Positions 25,301 through 35,356 of a stretch of 64,000 bases of DNA are shown here, one piece after another (within the stretch, counting starts at the first letter, position 1; each line of letters begins with the position of its first letter). The position numbers were made by a program, and so were the translations under genes. The notes beneath the pieces are model-generated. The model did no database searches, had not been told where the DNA came from, and saw nothing but the letters and a program-made list of their open reading frames with translations. Origin of the DNA: Spongilla lacustris (Eukaryota > Porifera > Demospongiae > Spongillida > Spongillidae). The DNA lies in contig OX442432.1 of the NCBI GenBank assembly GCA_949361645.1, forward strand, positions 2,944,598-3,008,597, read 5' to 3'.

Positions 25301-28300
25301 GGGTGATTTTAATGTTTTGATCTATCAATACCCACACTTCACCACCAATGTCAAGTGCCTTCTGCCTGTCGCTTTTACATGTAGAATACTGTATGCACAT
25401 ATGTAATTTGGACGCCTCCAAAGACTGGTGTAGGCCTTAAGACCTTCTTTGGTATACTGGCCTCTTGTATTGACGAGGTACATATATAAATCACCAGATT
25501 GTTAATCTAGCCATTTTGGTACATGTGCATCATCCACCCATGCACTCTCTCCGATGTCGTATGGGTCAGGAAATACATTAAAATACTCCGATTATGTCTG
25601 TACGCTTCTGCCCCCAGAAGGGCTGGGTACGAGACCAAAACATCCATCACACAACATTTGTTTTTATGCCTGCGCTGATATCACAGTCATTAAAATAATA
25701 CATAATTACTGGTTACAAATACTGATAGGAGTCGGGGTATTTCTATTTATGACCAGTATTTTTTTTCTCCAATAATGCAAATCCAGTATCATTAATGGCT
25801 GTTTAGTCTTACAAGTATGAGGACAAAGTAACTTACACTACTACTAGAAAAAGGGCAGTTCACGTAACACAAAATTTGTAAGTCAGCATGTGCAACTGGT
25901 TGCACAAAAGTAGACCATATACATACAGACATGTACTCGAGTACGCCATTGTGTACCTGTGCTCTTATTAGAATAAGTGGAGAGTGAACTTTTTGTAGTG
26001 TTATTTGATGTTAAAAGCCAGTTATTAAAGTATAATATTATGCATGAAAATTGTGATTCCTTGTAGCAACAGCTGGTTGAGTTTCAAATTAATAAGGACC
26101 TCATTCCTGTTAAGAGCCAAAGTCAGTGTCTTTCACCATGGAACCATGACAATTGTCTTTCATTACAGGTCCATAATCAAGGTACCGTACCTCTGTAGTT
26201 TGCATGGTGGATCAATATCACTGTTTCTTGCTCTGACTCCACATGAATGTGCTGGTCTCCAGTCATATCTTGTCATAATAAATACACGTGGTTGGTGTGT
26301 TTTGGTGACAAAAATAGTTCCTCTCCTTTGGAGCAAGCACAGAAGATGTTTACAGAACTAGAAGGTATGTAAATGGATGCAATCATTATCAATGCTTCAT
26401 TATAAAATGCAGGAATTATTGAAGGACTGAATCTAACCTGGAGTAGTGCGGTGTTAGTATATTTGTACCTACATAACATGGATGATTACATTAAGATAAA
26501 TGGCATATACAGTAGATACTTTACTGTCAGACCTCCAGCAAGGTGTGTTCACCCTTAATGTATGTAATTGCAATATTTATGCATTGTTTCCTTATACGAA
26601 ATTTCTAGAGTGTGTTTGCAATCAACATTGCCAGTTGGTGTGTTGATACAAATAGAAGTATTGTTGTACAGTGGGGAAGATGAGTGCAAGTCAATGCATG
26701 TTCAGTCAGTGTCTCACTGGGCTCCAGCCAACATTGGACCTTACAGCCAAGCCTATGTGGTACGTACTGATTACATGTTATTGCTTAACTGGACTGAGCT
26801 TCTGCCTAACCACAGGTATCAAGCATGGTATATGCAGCTGGTCAGATTGGACTTGTTCCTTCCACAATGACCTTGGCCAGTGAGGATCAGCAGCCATCCC
26901 TATCATTGTCTCACGTTTGTAGGGTGCTAGAGGCCAATGGAGCAAATATGGGTTCTGCCTTGTTAGGAGTTTGCTACTACACAACGCAGCATGCAGAATG
27001 GATAGCCAAGCAGATTTGGAGACAGGTTTGTACATGCAATTGTGTATAGTGATGCAAATTTGCATTAGCATAATAGTGCAAATTTGCATTACCATAATAC
27101 ATAGAAATTTTATGAGTCATTGTAGCAGATAAAATTATAAACTGTACCCTGTATCCCTGGAGGTTTTTCTTCAGATAGAGCTGGTAGCACATTTACATGT
27201 CTATCTTCCTGATAATCCCAATTGTGTCTCAGTGAGCCCACAGCATTTCATAATAAGAGTTTGATTTGGAAGGTGTAGGATGACCTGTGATCACCAGGTA
27301 GCCTCTCAGCCAAGTAGCCGGTAGTACAAACTAATAGAATCACAAATGGTCATTGAAACTTCCAAGGGAGCCTATGGTTAGCCATGATGCAAGAAGTTTT
27401 TATACTATAGACCAGGGGTGAGGGAAAGGTAAAATTGGAGTATTAACTCCAGGTCAGGGTGTTGGATATTGTCCCTGCATGACGGCGGATAATGGCATCC
27501 TGGTCCTATTGAACCTCTTGCTGAGAATCTCCTGCTTCAGGCATTGCCTTTCCAGAGTGGCTCAGTGTGATTCTCATGGTCAACAGGCTCAGTCGGTCCT
27601 TCGTGGCAAACCAATACTTCAGATGATCCATTTGCCCTTAGTGTTTTGAAGCAGTTACAGAATCATTTGCCGTACTCATTTCTCGATGGATACTTCATAG
27701 CACAGATTTATTTTGTTTCCATATTAGGTGTAATGTATCTGATATACACAATGCACTGTGTACATGATGTGGTAACAGATTTTACATGAAGTAATAAGGC
27801 AGACATGTGATTGGGCATTGGAAAATGCTATTTAAAAAGTGGATCAGTTTGTTTTGTGTTTCAATCATCAGTTATCTCGTTTTAATATTATCATAACTAA
27901 CTTCAATAATCACAAATTCATGTCAACTAATTCCGGAGCTAGAATGTTTCCCACAGACCACACCACATACTTTTTGCGTCCTGCATCCCTCTGAAAACAC
28001 CATCATCTGAGGGAAGGCTAATCTTGTGTTTACAAACCTGAACTGTGTATAATATCTTCTTCACAGCGCATTTTAGAATCATGTTCCGAGTTTGGTTGTG
28101 GCTGTCCAGTTAGCTTTGTCAAAGTAATTGGCTTGCCCAGACAAGGATGTGTTGAATGGCACTTCATTGCAGTCAAGTCAGTTCACCCAGTATCATGTAA
28201 GATGACTCAAGAACTCAGTCCCATTCTACGTATCTTTATGTATAACTTGCTGTAGACTCATCACATAGTATGATTTCTGAGGACTTTATTGTTACCATTG

Positions 28301-29846
28301 CTGAAGCTTGGTGTAGATCACTATCAGTTGGAGGTTGGATTGTTACAGTAGGTGGGTGAGTTTATATTTCCATGCAGTTATTGTTCTATATTTGCATCAA
28401 GGTACTTCATTCAAATGATTTCAATTTCGGATAGTATTATACATATTAGTATGTCACTTAATGAATACTCTTCAAATAGGCATTGTGTGGTTTGTAATGC
28501 TTGAAGTAAATATTGTCCATAAAGTGGATACAACTACATTGTAATCGAAGGATGAGATTAATTGCAAGGGAATCATCATATTGATGTAGTTGTTACATAG
28601 CTGAAAATATTTCTACACAGCCATAATGTAATGGATAAAATGGATTTATGGTCAAAATTAGTTTTTAATCTGCCATCTCACATCCTTGCATAGATCTACG
28701 ACTAACATGAAAAAGCTTTTTGCTGATCAGTTACCACTGAAACAATAGGATTTTTTGCATAATTACAATATTTGATTGTTACTAGCTGCAATTAAGTGAT
28801 GACCAAAACATGTCAATACTTTTGAAACCTTATGCATAATTAGTGATGTTGAGTGTACTAGGTTTTAAATTTATTTATGATTTCATTAGCAGGCTACTAG
28901 CATTAAAATGCAAATCTTTCTGTTGGTTGTCAAGTGTACATTTAAGAAACTACATTTGTTTTTTAATAATGCATTTGGAACTAGAAACATTTTCTACAGA
29001 CATGCTTCTTTCATCCTTTTTGAAAGCCACACCCTAAAGGAAGGATGTAAGGACACAAAACTTTCCACATAGCCTGTATCATAAGGATATGTTGAGCTTT
29101 TGATTTAGAATTTGCAAAGAAAATCATGCATTTATGCACACAGTGACCAGCTAGTATCATTAATATAATCAATAACATGATACGCTCACCACTACTAAGG
29201 TTTGGAATTTACAGTGTCTTGAACAACCTGCTGCTATTTTGGAAGTTTATGCCTTTGCGCACCTTAGCAATTGGCCCATCCTTCGGGAAGATATTGTTTT
29301 ATTGGGTTCATCAAAGCGTCATAGTATGCTGCAAGTGTGAAGTACAAAATGCTTAGCCAGTGCAAGAGAATCTTTTAGACAAGAGGATTGAGATGTTCTG
29401 ATTATTCTCAATTATGACAGTGTTTTGGGGAAAAGTGCATCATTATAGGAATGCTTTGATTTTTGTTTTTGTCACAGATAAATCACATTGCGTACAAAAT
29501 GATTGTGCAAGTAATTAATTATTTCTGGTTATTGCATTTCAAACTCCATCTAGCACCACTTCTGTCATTTGAAAAATCTCCAGACATTGAGAGAGCTATT
29601 GAAAAGGGACTTCAGGAAATATCTGCTCTGATTTCATCTCGAGGTATTCAATGGAGCTCCATCAATTTGTTGAGAGTGTTTGTGCCTTCATGTGGACCAG
29701 CATCATCCAGGCTTTCTGGTGTTCATCACACAATCAAGCAGTACTGCTCATCTGTTCCTGTATCAGTAGTTGCAACTGTGGGTTATTTTGATTCTACATG
29801 CCCCATTATATTGCAGGCATACTGTGCAGAAGAAATACTTGGGTAG
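13371..29846 (+). CDS. DPH6: diphthine-ammonia ligase, long form with RidA-like domains (5' end missing)
   Basis: This is the last enzyme of diphthamide synthesis on elongation factor 2: ATP-dependent amidation of diphthine. Exons read: 13371-13435, 18485-18576, 21882-21975, 26263-26364, 26413-26542, 26609-26759, 26816-27025, 28067-28196, 28256-about 28350 and 29554-29846 (stop). Phases join except for a missing exon before 26263 and an unresolved junction before 29554. The first three encode the end of the ATP-pyrophosphatase-like domain (NPHKHLGKTLDEM, GVNVCGEGGEYESYTLDCPL, HSDDAFAPVGYLK). The rest encode RidA/YjgF-like domains (NLTWSSAVLVYLYLHNMDDY, HWAPANIGPYSQA, MVYAAGQIGLVP). This is the long architecture of yeast Dph6; human DPH6 is short. 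The N-terminal exons with the GGKDS loop were not found and may lie left of the window. Introns hold several transposons. Confidence 0.85.
13687..13724. repeat. 38-bp near-perfect palindrome
   Basis: TGTCCACCCGGG ... CCCGGGTGGACA around a central CAATTG-containing loop. Located in the first visible DPH6 intron, 150 bp from the truncated end of the retrotransposon. Confidence 0.8.
13873..13923. repeat. hairpin at the truncated end of the retrotransposon
   Basis: Perfect 19-bp arms GACCTATCCATTATGCTCC (13873-13891) and inverse (13905-13923) around a 13-nt loop. The RT reading frame of the adjacent element ends exactly here. Confidence 0.85.
13924..14390 (-). pseudogene. reverse transcriptase, N-terminal half (Gmr1-like element)
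   Basis: Minus-strand RT palm/fingers. SLYEHRIETDNAKPVRSPPY and RLPHAYRERVRKVLIDMEQG (about 14385-14265) are followed by a frame change and two stops. Then ASPIVVDIKRNGELRLCVDF, VNAYLMPRIDDLIDGLGKAS, LITTLDLTTGYWQIPVAE (first catalytic Asp in TLDL) and FGAFQFKVMPFGLSGAPVSF follow. It ends at the 13873-13923 hairpin without the YxDD motif. It is directly preceded (14692-14396) by the linker after integrase containing FHVNMLNNYHVREG. Confidence 0.85.
14396..15705 (-). pseudogene. integrase (Gmr1-like element)
   Basis: Zinc-binding module HDIPIAGHLGRDKTRQRLLQ with RFFWP ... CGVC (about 15600-15455). The core follows: KDMVGPLLRSRSGNKYLLVI then CDYATRYPKAVPL, and KILTDPGSNFTSQLLAELC (15378-15100). 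The family's LVERFNQTLK region is around 15090 and a C-terminal module ends in FHVNMLNNYHVREG (about 14590). The phenylalanine/His-rich linker and an ELTKLL motif lead straight into RT, which fixes the IN-RT order. Interrupted by frame changes near 15100 and 14750. Confidence 0.8.
16010..16957 (-). pseudogene. gag and protease (Gmr1-like element)
   Basis: A capsid-like helical region (LVLLTEKEDIEAYLVTFECI, about 16900; YRRRFRNAVRGCGETNRELA, about 16650) is followed by two zinc-knuckle-like motifs. One is degenerate (CHYFGKVGHEEEVC, second Cys lost) and one is CFNCRIPGHRC. A protease-like segment has GTGCSRTMVRRQLVPH where the family has DTG, so the catalytic Asp is replaced, then SIKCAHGETVLYPLAVVDME. 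Frames change several times. The capsid part is SCAN-like in style, but this is not proven. Confidence 0.7.
17197..17214 (-). promoter_or_regulatory. primer-binding site, tRNA-Leu type
   Basis: On the minus strand TGGTGGCAGCGGTGGGAT follows the likely LTR end (TATCACA, then TATA). It is complementary to the 3' end, including CCA, that I recall for many metazoan tRNA-Leu genes (…ATCCCACCGCTGCCA). Confidence 0.65.
17219..17510 (-). repeat. probable 5' LTR (end only)
   Basis: Non-coding stretch immediately upstream of the primer-binding site on the minus strand, ending in CA. The outer boundary is not defined, because the 3' LTR that would allow comparison is missing. Contains a TATA-like CTTATACAG near 17348. 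Confidence 0.4.
18655..18778. repeat. two-copy direct repeat
   Basis: ATCTTGCCACTGCCGTTGCA at about 18659 and ATCTTGCCACTGCCATTGCA at about 18727, each followed by CGGTGAGACC and CATCTTA-AGTAC. A tandem duplication of about 65 bp in a DPH6 intron. Confidence 0.75.
19231..20080. mobile_element. 850-bp fold-back element, family FB-1
   Basis: Nearly the whole element is an inverted repeat. It runs from TTTACTATATGGGAAAGTTT to the inverse ending TATAGTAAA, with arms of about 395 bp and about 95% identity by eye. The short loop contains CCCGCCTCCCCATACATTGA and is flanked by TTGGCGCGAATC on both sides. No coding capacity. The same family occurs at 20168-20970 and 54096-56511. It lies in a DPH6 intron. 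Confidence 0.85.
20168..20970. mobile_element. 800-bp fold-back element, family FB-1
   Basis: Inverted repeat from CTGTCCAGCAAAATCGGGCT-like ends (ACAGTGTCCAGCAAAATCGG at 20170; inverse ending CCGATTTTGCTGGACAGT at about 20968). The inner arms and loop (TTCCCGCTTGATTCGCGCCA, CCTCCCCATACATTGAGCGG) match the element at 19231-20080, but the outer arms differ. The two lie only about 90 bp apart. Confidence 0.8.
22232..22420. repeat. subterminal AGTTAA repeats at hAT end
   Basis: Eight or more AGTTAA/TTAACT motifs in 190 bp, starting beside CTAGTGATGGGATAGTTAAG. Clustered short motifs next to a terminus are typical transposase-binding repeats of hAT elements. The opposite terminus was not identified. 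Confidence 0.5.
22495..24540 (-). pseudogene. hAT-family transposase, interrupted by a MITE
   Basis: Minus strand. RRKYMELANIFMAMFGSEAI then EFNPHTGKAINDACYEILLQ (about 24530-24398) continues beyond the inserted MITE as NVSSEHVSYVVTDKGGNIVK then AFKK (about 23983-23915). Spliced segments follow at about 23596-23321 (LFQRLLSVKDAVHDVLQELP on an alternate reading). At 22972-22661 lies MDPRFRSILRVLNLMNVAMD. The hAT C-terminal dimerisation signature VIPASSAPTERVFSRAG ends near 22560. Introns have gtaatc/gtaagt-like donors but I could not close the whole model. It sits antisense in a DPH6 intron (21975-26263). Confidence 0.75.
23989..24392. mobile_element. 404-bp MITE with 16-bp TIRs
   Basis: Terminal inverted repeats CAGAGTCGGAAATAAC and inverse, flanked by TTGTA on both sides (23984-23988 and 24393-24397). 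CAG-initial TIRs are hAT-like; a 5-bp duplication would fit the hAT5 type. No coding capacity. It is inserted into codons of the hAT transposase (…EILLQYN | NVSSEH…). Confidence 0.85.
24598..25430 (-). other. unrecognised coding-like segments upstream of hAT core
   Basis: Minus-strand open stretches at 25421-25044 (125 codons, containing IGGEVWVLIDQNIKITHLKC and SVYSIFILFCEHFPDLGEVC), 25102-24917 and 24831-24598. They are in the right place and orientation to be the N-terminal part of the hAT protein, but I see no BED finger or other known motif. They could be an unrelated decayed gene. Confidence 0.3.
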
Positions 29847-30289
29847 CTTTTGCATTCACTTGACTTTCATTTCAAATTGTAGTTGTGTTATTCTTTGATG
29901 AATTAAAATACATTTTGCTTGCAGTATAGCACCACTTGAATTTTTTATGCCACCTACTTTGCACATGCAGCTTAAGGCCAGGTTGGGCTTCTGGCCAGAC
30001 TTGAAAGGCCAGCTCAAATCAGCATAAGAACTTCCTTTTAGTAGCCATCAGTTAATCAGCTTAGACGTTAACACAATATCTATGATTTTAAAATATATAT
30101 ATCAATCACTGGATTGCAAGAACTTGAAGAAGTGACTTTGTGACTACTTTTGCGACTATTATTCTTTTTTAAAATAGTCCCAAACTTGAATATATCATAT
30201 TATTACATACAGTATAAATGTAACTGTACCCTCTAGTATTATATTGCAGAGTAAATGAAGGACCAAGATATTTCTGTGTCAAGTGTTCC

Positions 30290-30935
30290 ATGCACATTAC
30301 ATATATCCTGGTGCATATTGTTGCAACTACTGACCATTTTTATGGAGGTGAAGGGGGGGAGAATGTACTCAGTGGCCAGCAATTCACAACCCTTTTAGCA
30401 TGATGTGCTTATATCTGTTCCAAGTGATTAACATATGTACATGATGCATTAGAGAAGTCATGCGCATGCATGATCAGTTGCATGTGCACGGAAATGAAAA
30501 GCTCACTTTGTCGTAACCAAAAATGTACTTATAAGGTTGCAAGTGCAGCTCTTGCATGGAGTTGTGTTCAACACATGACTTTAAAGATCCAGATTATGAG
30601 TGGTGCGTGGCACAGATAATGTGGGAACCTTCATTGTAAAATACTGTTCAAGTGGGGCCTTTTTATGAGAGACATAAACTCTGTACACCTTGAAATGCGA
30701 CTAAACAACGGAAGTAGAGTTAGTGTATTGTTTTATACTTTGTGGGAATTCCATTACTCCCCCCACAGAAAAAAAAAAATGGCCTGTGTTTAAACAAACG
30801 TATCGACGTAATCATTAAAGCTTCTGCGTACCTGTTTCAACATTTCAGGAAAGAACTGGCACTCCAGCAGGTTAAAGAATGGCACGCAGCTGTGTTCATG
30901 ATTATGTCGATGCGCTCGTTTAAACAAGGGGCATT
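30290..30935. repeat. dispersed repeat, copy 1
   Basis: About 640 bp sharing an ordered series of near-identical blocks with 39900-40600. Examples: TGGAGGTGAAGGGG, CCAAGTGATTAACAT, GGTTGCAAGTGCAGCTCTTG, CTCTGTACACCTTGAAATGC, AACGGAAGTAGAGTTAGTGT and AGGAAAGAACTGGCACTCCA. Same orientation in both places; about 85-90% identity by eye with indels. Confidence 0.8.
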
Positions 30936-30948
30936 TTGGGGGAAGGGG
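30768..30948. mobile_element. short MITE-like inverted repeat
   Basis: The first 45 bp (CAGAAAAA… TGTTTAAACAAACGTATCGACGTAATCAT) reappear inverted at about 30895-30948 (ATGATTATGTCGATGCGCTCGTTTAAACAAGGGGCAT). A long G run (about 30941-30969) starts at its right end. The second copy of the repeat (near 40450-40600) has the left part and is truncated on the right. Confidence 0.55.
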
Positions 30949-31448
30949 GGGGGGGGGGGGGGGGGGGGGATATCTCGCGGTACTCTGCGGTAGTTACGAA
31001 TTCGTATATCCGAAGATCGGGGTTGGAGGAAGCGCAGCTGATAAAAGTCAGTGGAGTACCTGAAGTGGATTCGTGCAGAGCACAAATGAGTCTGAAGCGC
31101 AACATTCAAAGCCATTCGTACAATCTATCGATCAAATGTAAATTAAGATCAATAAAAACAGCTATGAATATATTAGTATATATATACCATAGATAATATA
31201 TATATATAAGCCCTGGCCTGACTTTCTGCAACCCTCTATACAGTGGCCATGCAAGGCCACTTGTCGAACTATGATGGTAGCCGTTGTATTAAAACTACTT
31301 TGTACGGGTCGAAGCTTCTTTTCGGAAAGGGATACACTGAACATCGATCGTTTGTATGCAATTAACTAGCAGCAATTAAATAACATCCACGTATCATTAC
31401 GTAATATGTGCTATCATTTTTAATATTTTATATTATTTTTGATGAAAA

Positions 31449-32890
31449 AGTGCAGCCGCCGCAGCTCCTACGCCCCTGTCATGGGAGGATGAGAGGCGGG
31501 CCCAAACTCTTATTTTGTCAAACTCCTCGGTAGGGGTGTACTATAATGCGATGATTTTGGAATTATGCGTCACCCACTTAACCATGTGTGTATGGGTCCA
31601 AATGATGCATTTTGGCTGTAGAACGTATATACCTATCTTTGAATTTACCCCCTCCTATTTGCAAAATTCAATTAATTCCGATTCCGCAATCTTATCCTGC
31701 CGCCGATGCACCTATAAACGTATCCCAGCGCTAGCGGTGGAACAAAACAATTGCGCCGTGCTGTTTTATACCGGCCGCTATTATCTAGCTCTGAATACGG
31801 CATTTCTTTGCCTATATACGAGTGCCAGCATCAAGAACAGAGGCTATATTGTTCAATTCCGTCACTACTGCCGAAACCGTCCGGTCCTGCGCCGGCATCA
31901 ATATTAAACAATCGAAACCTCTACTGGCCGTAGCTGTGCAACTACAGGAACATGTATCGAGTAACCAGTTCCATTCACAGGGCATCAACATGTCGCAAGA
32001 GGTTGCTGGGGGGAGTGGTCTAAGAAGGAGCAGGAGGCTGCTTGAAGAAATCGTACTTGATGATGAAAACATCAACAGCGACGATCCTTTACCTCCGTGT
32101 GCACATTTCCAGCATTCGACAAATAGGGGTGTACTATAAAGCAATGATTTTGACATTCTTCATGCAGTCGGGCGTGTGTGCATGGCAATATGCCAATCTG
32201 AGGGGGCTGGAAATGTGCACACGGAGGAAAGGATCTTCGCAGTTGACGTTTTCATCATCAACTATACGCGATCTCTCCAAGCAAGCTCCTGCTCCTTCTT
32301 AGACCACGCCCCCTGCAACCTCTTGCGACATGTTTATGCCCTGTGAATGGAAATGGTTACACGATACATGTTCCTGTAGTTGCATAGGTACAGCCAGTAG
32401 AGGTTTCGATTGTTTAATATTGATGCCGGCGCAGGACCGGACGGTTTCGGCAGTAGTGACGGAATCGAACAATATAGCCTCTGTTCTTGGTGCTAGCATT
32501 CGTATATAGGCAAAAAAAATGCCGTATTCAGAGCTAGATAATAGCGGCCGGTATAAAACAGCACGGCGCAATTGTTTTGTTCCACCGCTAGCGCTGGGAT
32601 ACGTTTATAGGTGCATCGGCGGCAGGATAAGATTGCGGAATCGAAATTAATTGAATTTTGCAAATAGGAGGGGGTAAATTCAAAGATAGGTATATACGTT
32701 CTACAGCCAAAATGCATCGTTTGGACCCATGCACATATGGTTAAGTGGGTGACGCATAATTCCAAAATCATCGCATTATAGTACACCCCTATCCTCGGGT
32801 GAAAAAACGTCATCTCTGCAGGATTGAACTCGCGCCTCGTGTTGAGCCAAATGACTTTTAGCGGTTGGTTACCAGATCAATCGCCATTTC
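31449..32890 (-). repeat. tRNA-derived SINE-like repeat, split by a fold-back element
   Basis: The two pieces (31449-31530 and 32792-32890) together match the uninterrupted copy at 54880-55062. On the minus strand the head has a tRNA-like start with GGCGCGAGTTCAATCCTGC (B-box-like), then the body TTTTTTCACCCGAGGA | GTTTGACAAAATAAGAGTTT ... GGCCCGCCTCTCATCCTCC. Polymerase III promoter-like boxes plus a shared body are typical of a SINE. Confidence 0.65.
31531..32791. mobile_element. 1.26-kb fold-back element with 7-bp target duplication
   Basis: Arms of about 580 bp (31531-32112 and 32208-32791) are inverse copies with roughly 95% identity by eye. Both ends read TAGGGGTGTACTATAATGCG. Flanking TCCTCGG at 31524-31530 and 32792-32798 is a target duplication. 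A third copy of the terminal motif lies at the loop (about 32126). Each arm can encode SQEVAGG…LRRSRRLL-like frames, but they mirror each other and have no start-to-stop support. TAGGG ends and a 7-8-bp duplication are hAT-like. Confidence 0.9.
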
Positions 32891-33410
32891 AGTGGAGAAT
32901 CTACTTGCAAGGGGAATGAGAAGGTATTGCTTCAGTCACTGATGGCCCGTTCAATATATATTCATGCATGGCAGATTTTCCCGGCTAGCTGACACTGGAA
33001 ACATTGATGCACGAGATATTGGGCAACATTTTCGCATTCTATTCCCCAGTGTGCTCACAAATGTTCGTTTGCTACTGCCATTGCCAGCAAAAATGCTGTC
33101 AGGTACACGAAGTGCTTTTCTGCTCCGAGGATTTCAGTGCTACAACAAATGCTTCATCCTGAGCCAAATGTGCAGATTGTAGGAAATGTTTGGGCTCTGC
33201 CTCAGACCCCCTAGCTGCAATGGCAATGTCAATATGCTGGCCTGACAAATTTTCAACTGCTTCCTACGGGTCTGCCTTATTATTATAATAGATGCAACGT
33301 GAAGCGGCACATGTAGGCAGGTGGTAACTAAGAACAAAATGACGTTGTTAATTGCTAAGTAATTTCAATTTTACGCGGGGCGTATGATTAAATATAACCT
33401 TTCGATGAAA

Positions 33411-33442
33411 TCATTGCCCCCCCTCCCCCCCCCCCCCCCCCC
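33411..33442. repeat. poly(C) tract
   Basis: Interrupted C run of about 30 bp. Length in such tracts is unreliable in any assembly. Confidence 0.85.
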
Positions 33443-33944
33443 GCTATGTTTTATACTTTCGATCCTGTCCGGGATAATGCGGCACGGCTGTTTCGAGTGG
33501 ACAAAAGGCTTATAAATAGAACACAGTGACATTATTTACGGTTCAAGTAAAACATGGCTAGCCGCCATCTCATTAAAAGTTCACCGATCAAAAATGCAAA
33601 ACGTGTAGCTGTAATGCTCATCTTGAAACCATTTCCAACTAGTAAAACTAGTTTGGTTTTTATTGTCACTTAAACGCATGTCCCAACGCGTAGCAGGATT
33701 GCACACTTTGCACGCCAATCGTCATTTGTGGTAGGATTCTATGGCTATTTATGAGGTGGTGCGCATTATTCATGATGTGGATGGTGTGTTATTATGTATT
33801 TCTGTGAGTGGCAGGAACTGCGGCACCACGAGTAAAACGCATATTCTTACGTGGAAAAGGTTGATCGTTCCACTTTTGCGTCTTTTTGTACCACTTATAA
33901 GGGCGGAAAAAAAGCTACGAAGGTCAGAATGAATGGCATTTTTC

Positions 33945-33981
33945 GCGCCATTTGGAGAGTAATGTACTCTCCAAATGGCGC
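33945..33981. repeat. 37-bp palindrome
   Basis: GCGCCATTTGGAGAGTA and its exact inverse around ATG. It immediately precedes the 19-bp minisatellite. The region before it (33815-33905) shares GCGGCACCACGAG and AAGGGCGGAAAAA blocks with 36120-36215. Confidence 0.85.
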
Positions 33982-34005
33982 AAAGCCAAGGGCAAACCAA
34001 CAAAG

Positions 34006-34246
34006 AGCCTACATACCAGTGCAGAGCCTACATACCAGTGCAGAGCTTACATACCAGTGCAGAGCCTACATACCAGTGCAGAGCCTACATACCAGTGCAG
34101 AGCCTACACATACCAGTGCAGAGCCTACATACCAGTGCAGAGCCTACATACCAGTGCAGAGCCTACATACCAGTGCAGAGCCTACATACCAGTGCAGAGC
34201 CTACGTACCAGTGCAGAGCCTACATACCAGTGCAGAGCCTACAGTG
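34006..34246. repeat. 19-bp minisatellite
   Basis: About 12.6 copies of CAGAGCCTACATACCAGTG, with very low divergence (one CACA insertion, single substitutions). All three plus frames are open through it because 3x19 bp repeats in frame, so the apparent Gln/Cys/Tyr-rich peptides are artefacts. Confidence 0.92.
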
Positions 34247-34257
34247 ATAGTCTATAG

Positions 34258-35238
34258 CTATTGGTTGCATTTGACATCAGTGTCTCAACCAGACCAGGAG
34301 GAGATCCACCCACAATTGTTCTGCACATTGTGCCATTAGGCAATGCAGCACAGGTGGTGTAAAAGAACCAATACAAGTGCCAAGTGCAGCCATATAACGG
34401 GTACAGGATTCATGTACATGTGCTTAACATGATGTTATGTTGTAGGCATGTAAACCATGATGTACCATTTCAAGTAATAAGATTGCAGGCTGCCTCAAAG
34501 TCAGTAGCTATGGTATGCACACCAAAAGGCATGATGGCTGTGATAGATGCACTTACTCCACCTGCTATGATCACCAAAGTACCTATGCCTTCTGTGTTAA
34601 CAAAATAGATATTGTCAATGGTAGACGCAGTTATGTGTCCAATTTATTTGGACTGCTACATCAACCAATACAGCTACCATGCCATGCCTATGTTTGTGGT
34701 TGAGTGGATTTGTGTCACTGTACGACTGAAGTGCCCCTGCTGCTATTCAGTCACCAGTCTTCAGCTAGCCGAGCTCAAACAGCATGTTCAGTTGCTTGGT
34801 GACATAGTGATGCATTGTGGGACAGATGTTGTTGCCAGCTTACAACACACACCATTGCGGTCAGCACAACAAGCCACAGTTGAAAATAGCAGCACAAGTT
34901 GTACACGAACATCTTCAAAACAGCAGTACACAACTACCTGCAAGAGGAGCAATAAGTACATACATGCAATGTTACTGTATCAAACTAACACATGGTCTTT
35001 TTTTCCCAGCCTTTGACTCTTATGTGGATAACACAGCCACGAGCAGCCGTCAGCCAGCTCAGTAAATGCAGCAGGAAGCATCGGACTAATGAAATGAGTA
35101 GCACTAGGTGCAGAGAGCTCCACTGTCATATTTGAGACTGAAGGGAAATCCTTGGACAGAACGGAGGAGCTTTTGCTGAAGTCTGCAGGGATCACCAAAG
35201 GCATAGGGCTGGCACTCAAGGCTGATTTGGGGTTGCCA
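34258..35238 (+). CDS. exon-like segments of an unrecognised host gene (partial)
   Basis: Four segments look coding with splice-like borders. They are VAFDISVSTRPGGDPPTIVL to NAAQ|gtggtg (34262-34359), HVNHDVPFQVIRLQAASKSV (after gttgtag, about 34445-34515), LQLAELKQHVQLLGDIVMHC (about 34760-34850) and PLTLMWITQPRAAVSQLSKC (after ttttcccag at 35010). A terminal segment ESSTVIFETEGKSLDRTEEL to KADLGLP-stop ends at 35238. I do not recognise the family, and phases were not fully reconciled. The 19-bp minisatellite abuts the first segment. Possible weak upstream exons at about 32985-33110 and 33145-33210. It could be a broken gene or retrocopy. Confidence 0.4.
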
Positions 35239-35356
35239 TAGAATGTGATTAACTCAGTACATATACAATAATACTCATCATGCTATTATTGGCCCCTCCC
35301 ACAACCCTTTGTGATGCAATTAGTGCTCCTTTATGCAACTGCATATACGGATGGAT

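Noticed and set aside
31515..32813. Mirror-image frames of 100-130 codons in the fold-back element
   Set aside because: The same peptides appear on both arms in opposite orientation because of the inverted repeat, with no domain or splice support.
33851..34339. 162-codon repetitive frame (YIPVQSLHTSAEP)
   Set aside because: Three overlapping frames are equally open through a 19-bp tandem repeat; the peptide is an artefact.
34980..35219. Minus-strand Ser-rich 79-codon frame
   Set aside because: The opposite strand gives a better exon-like reading ending at 35238; the minus frame looks like its shadow.
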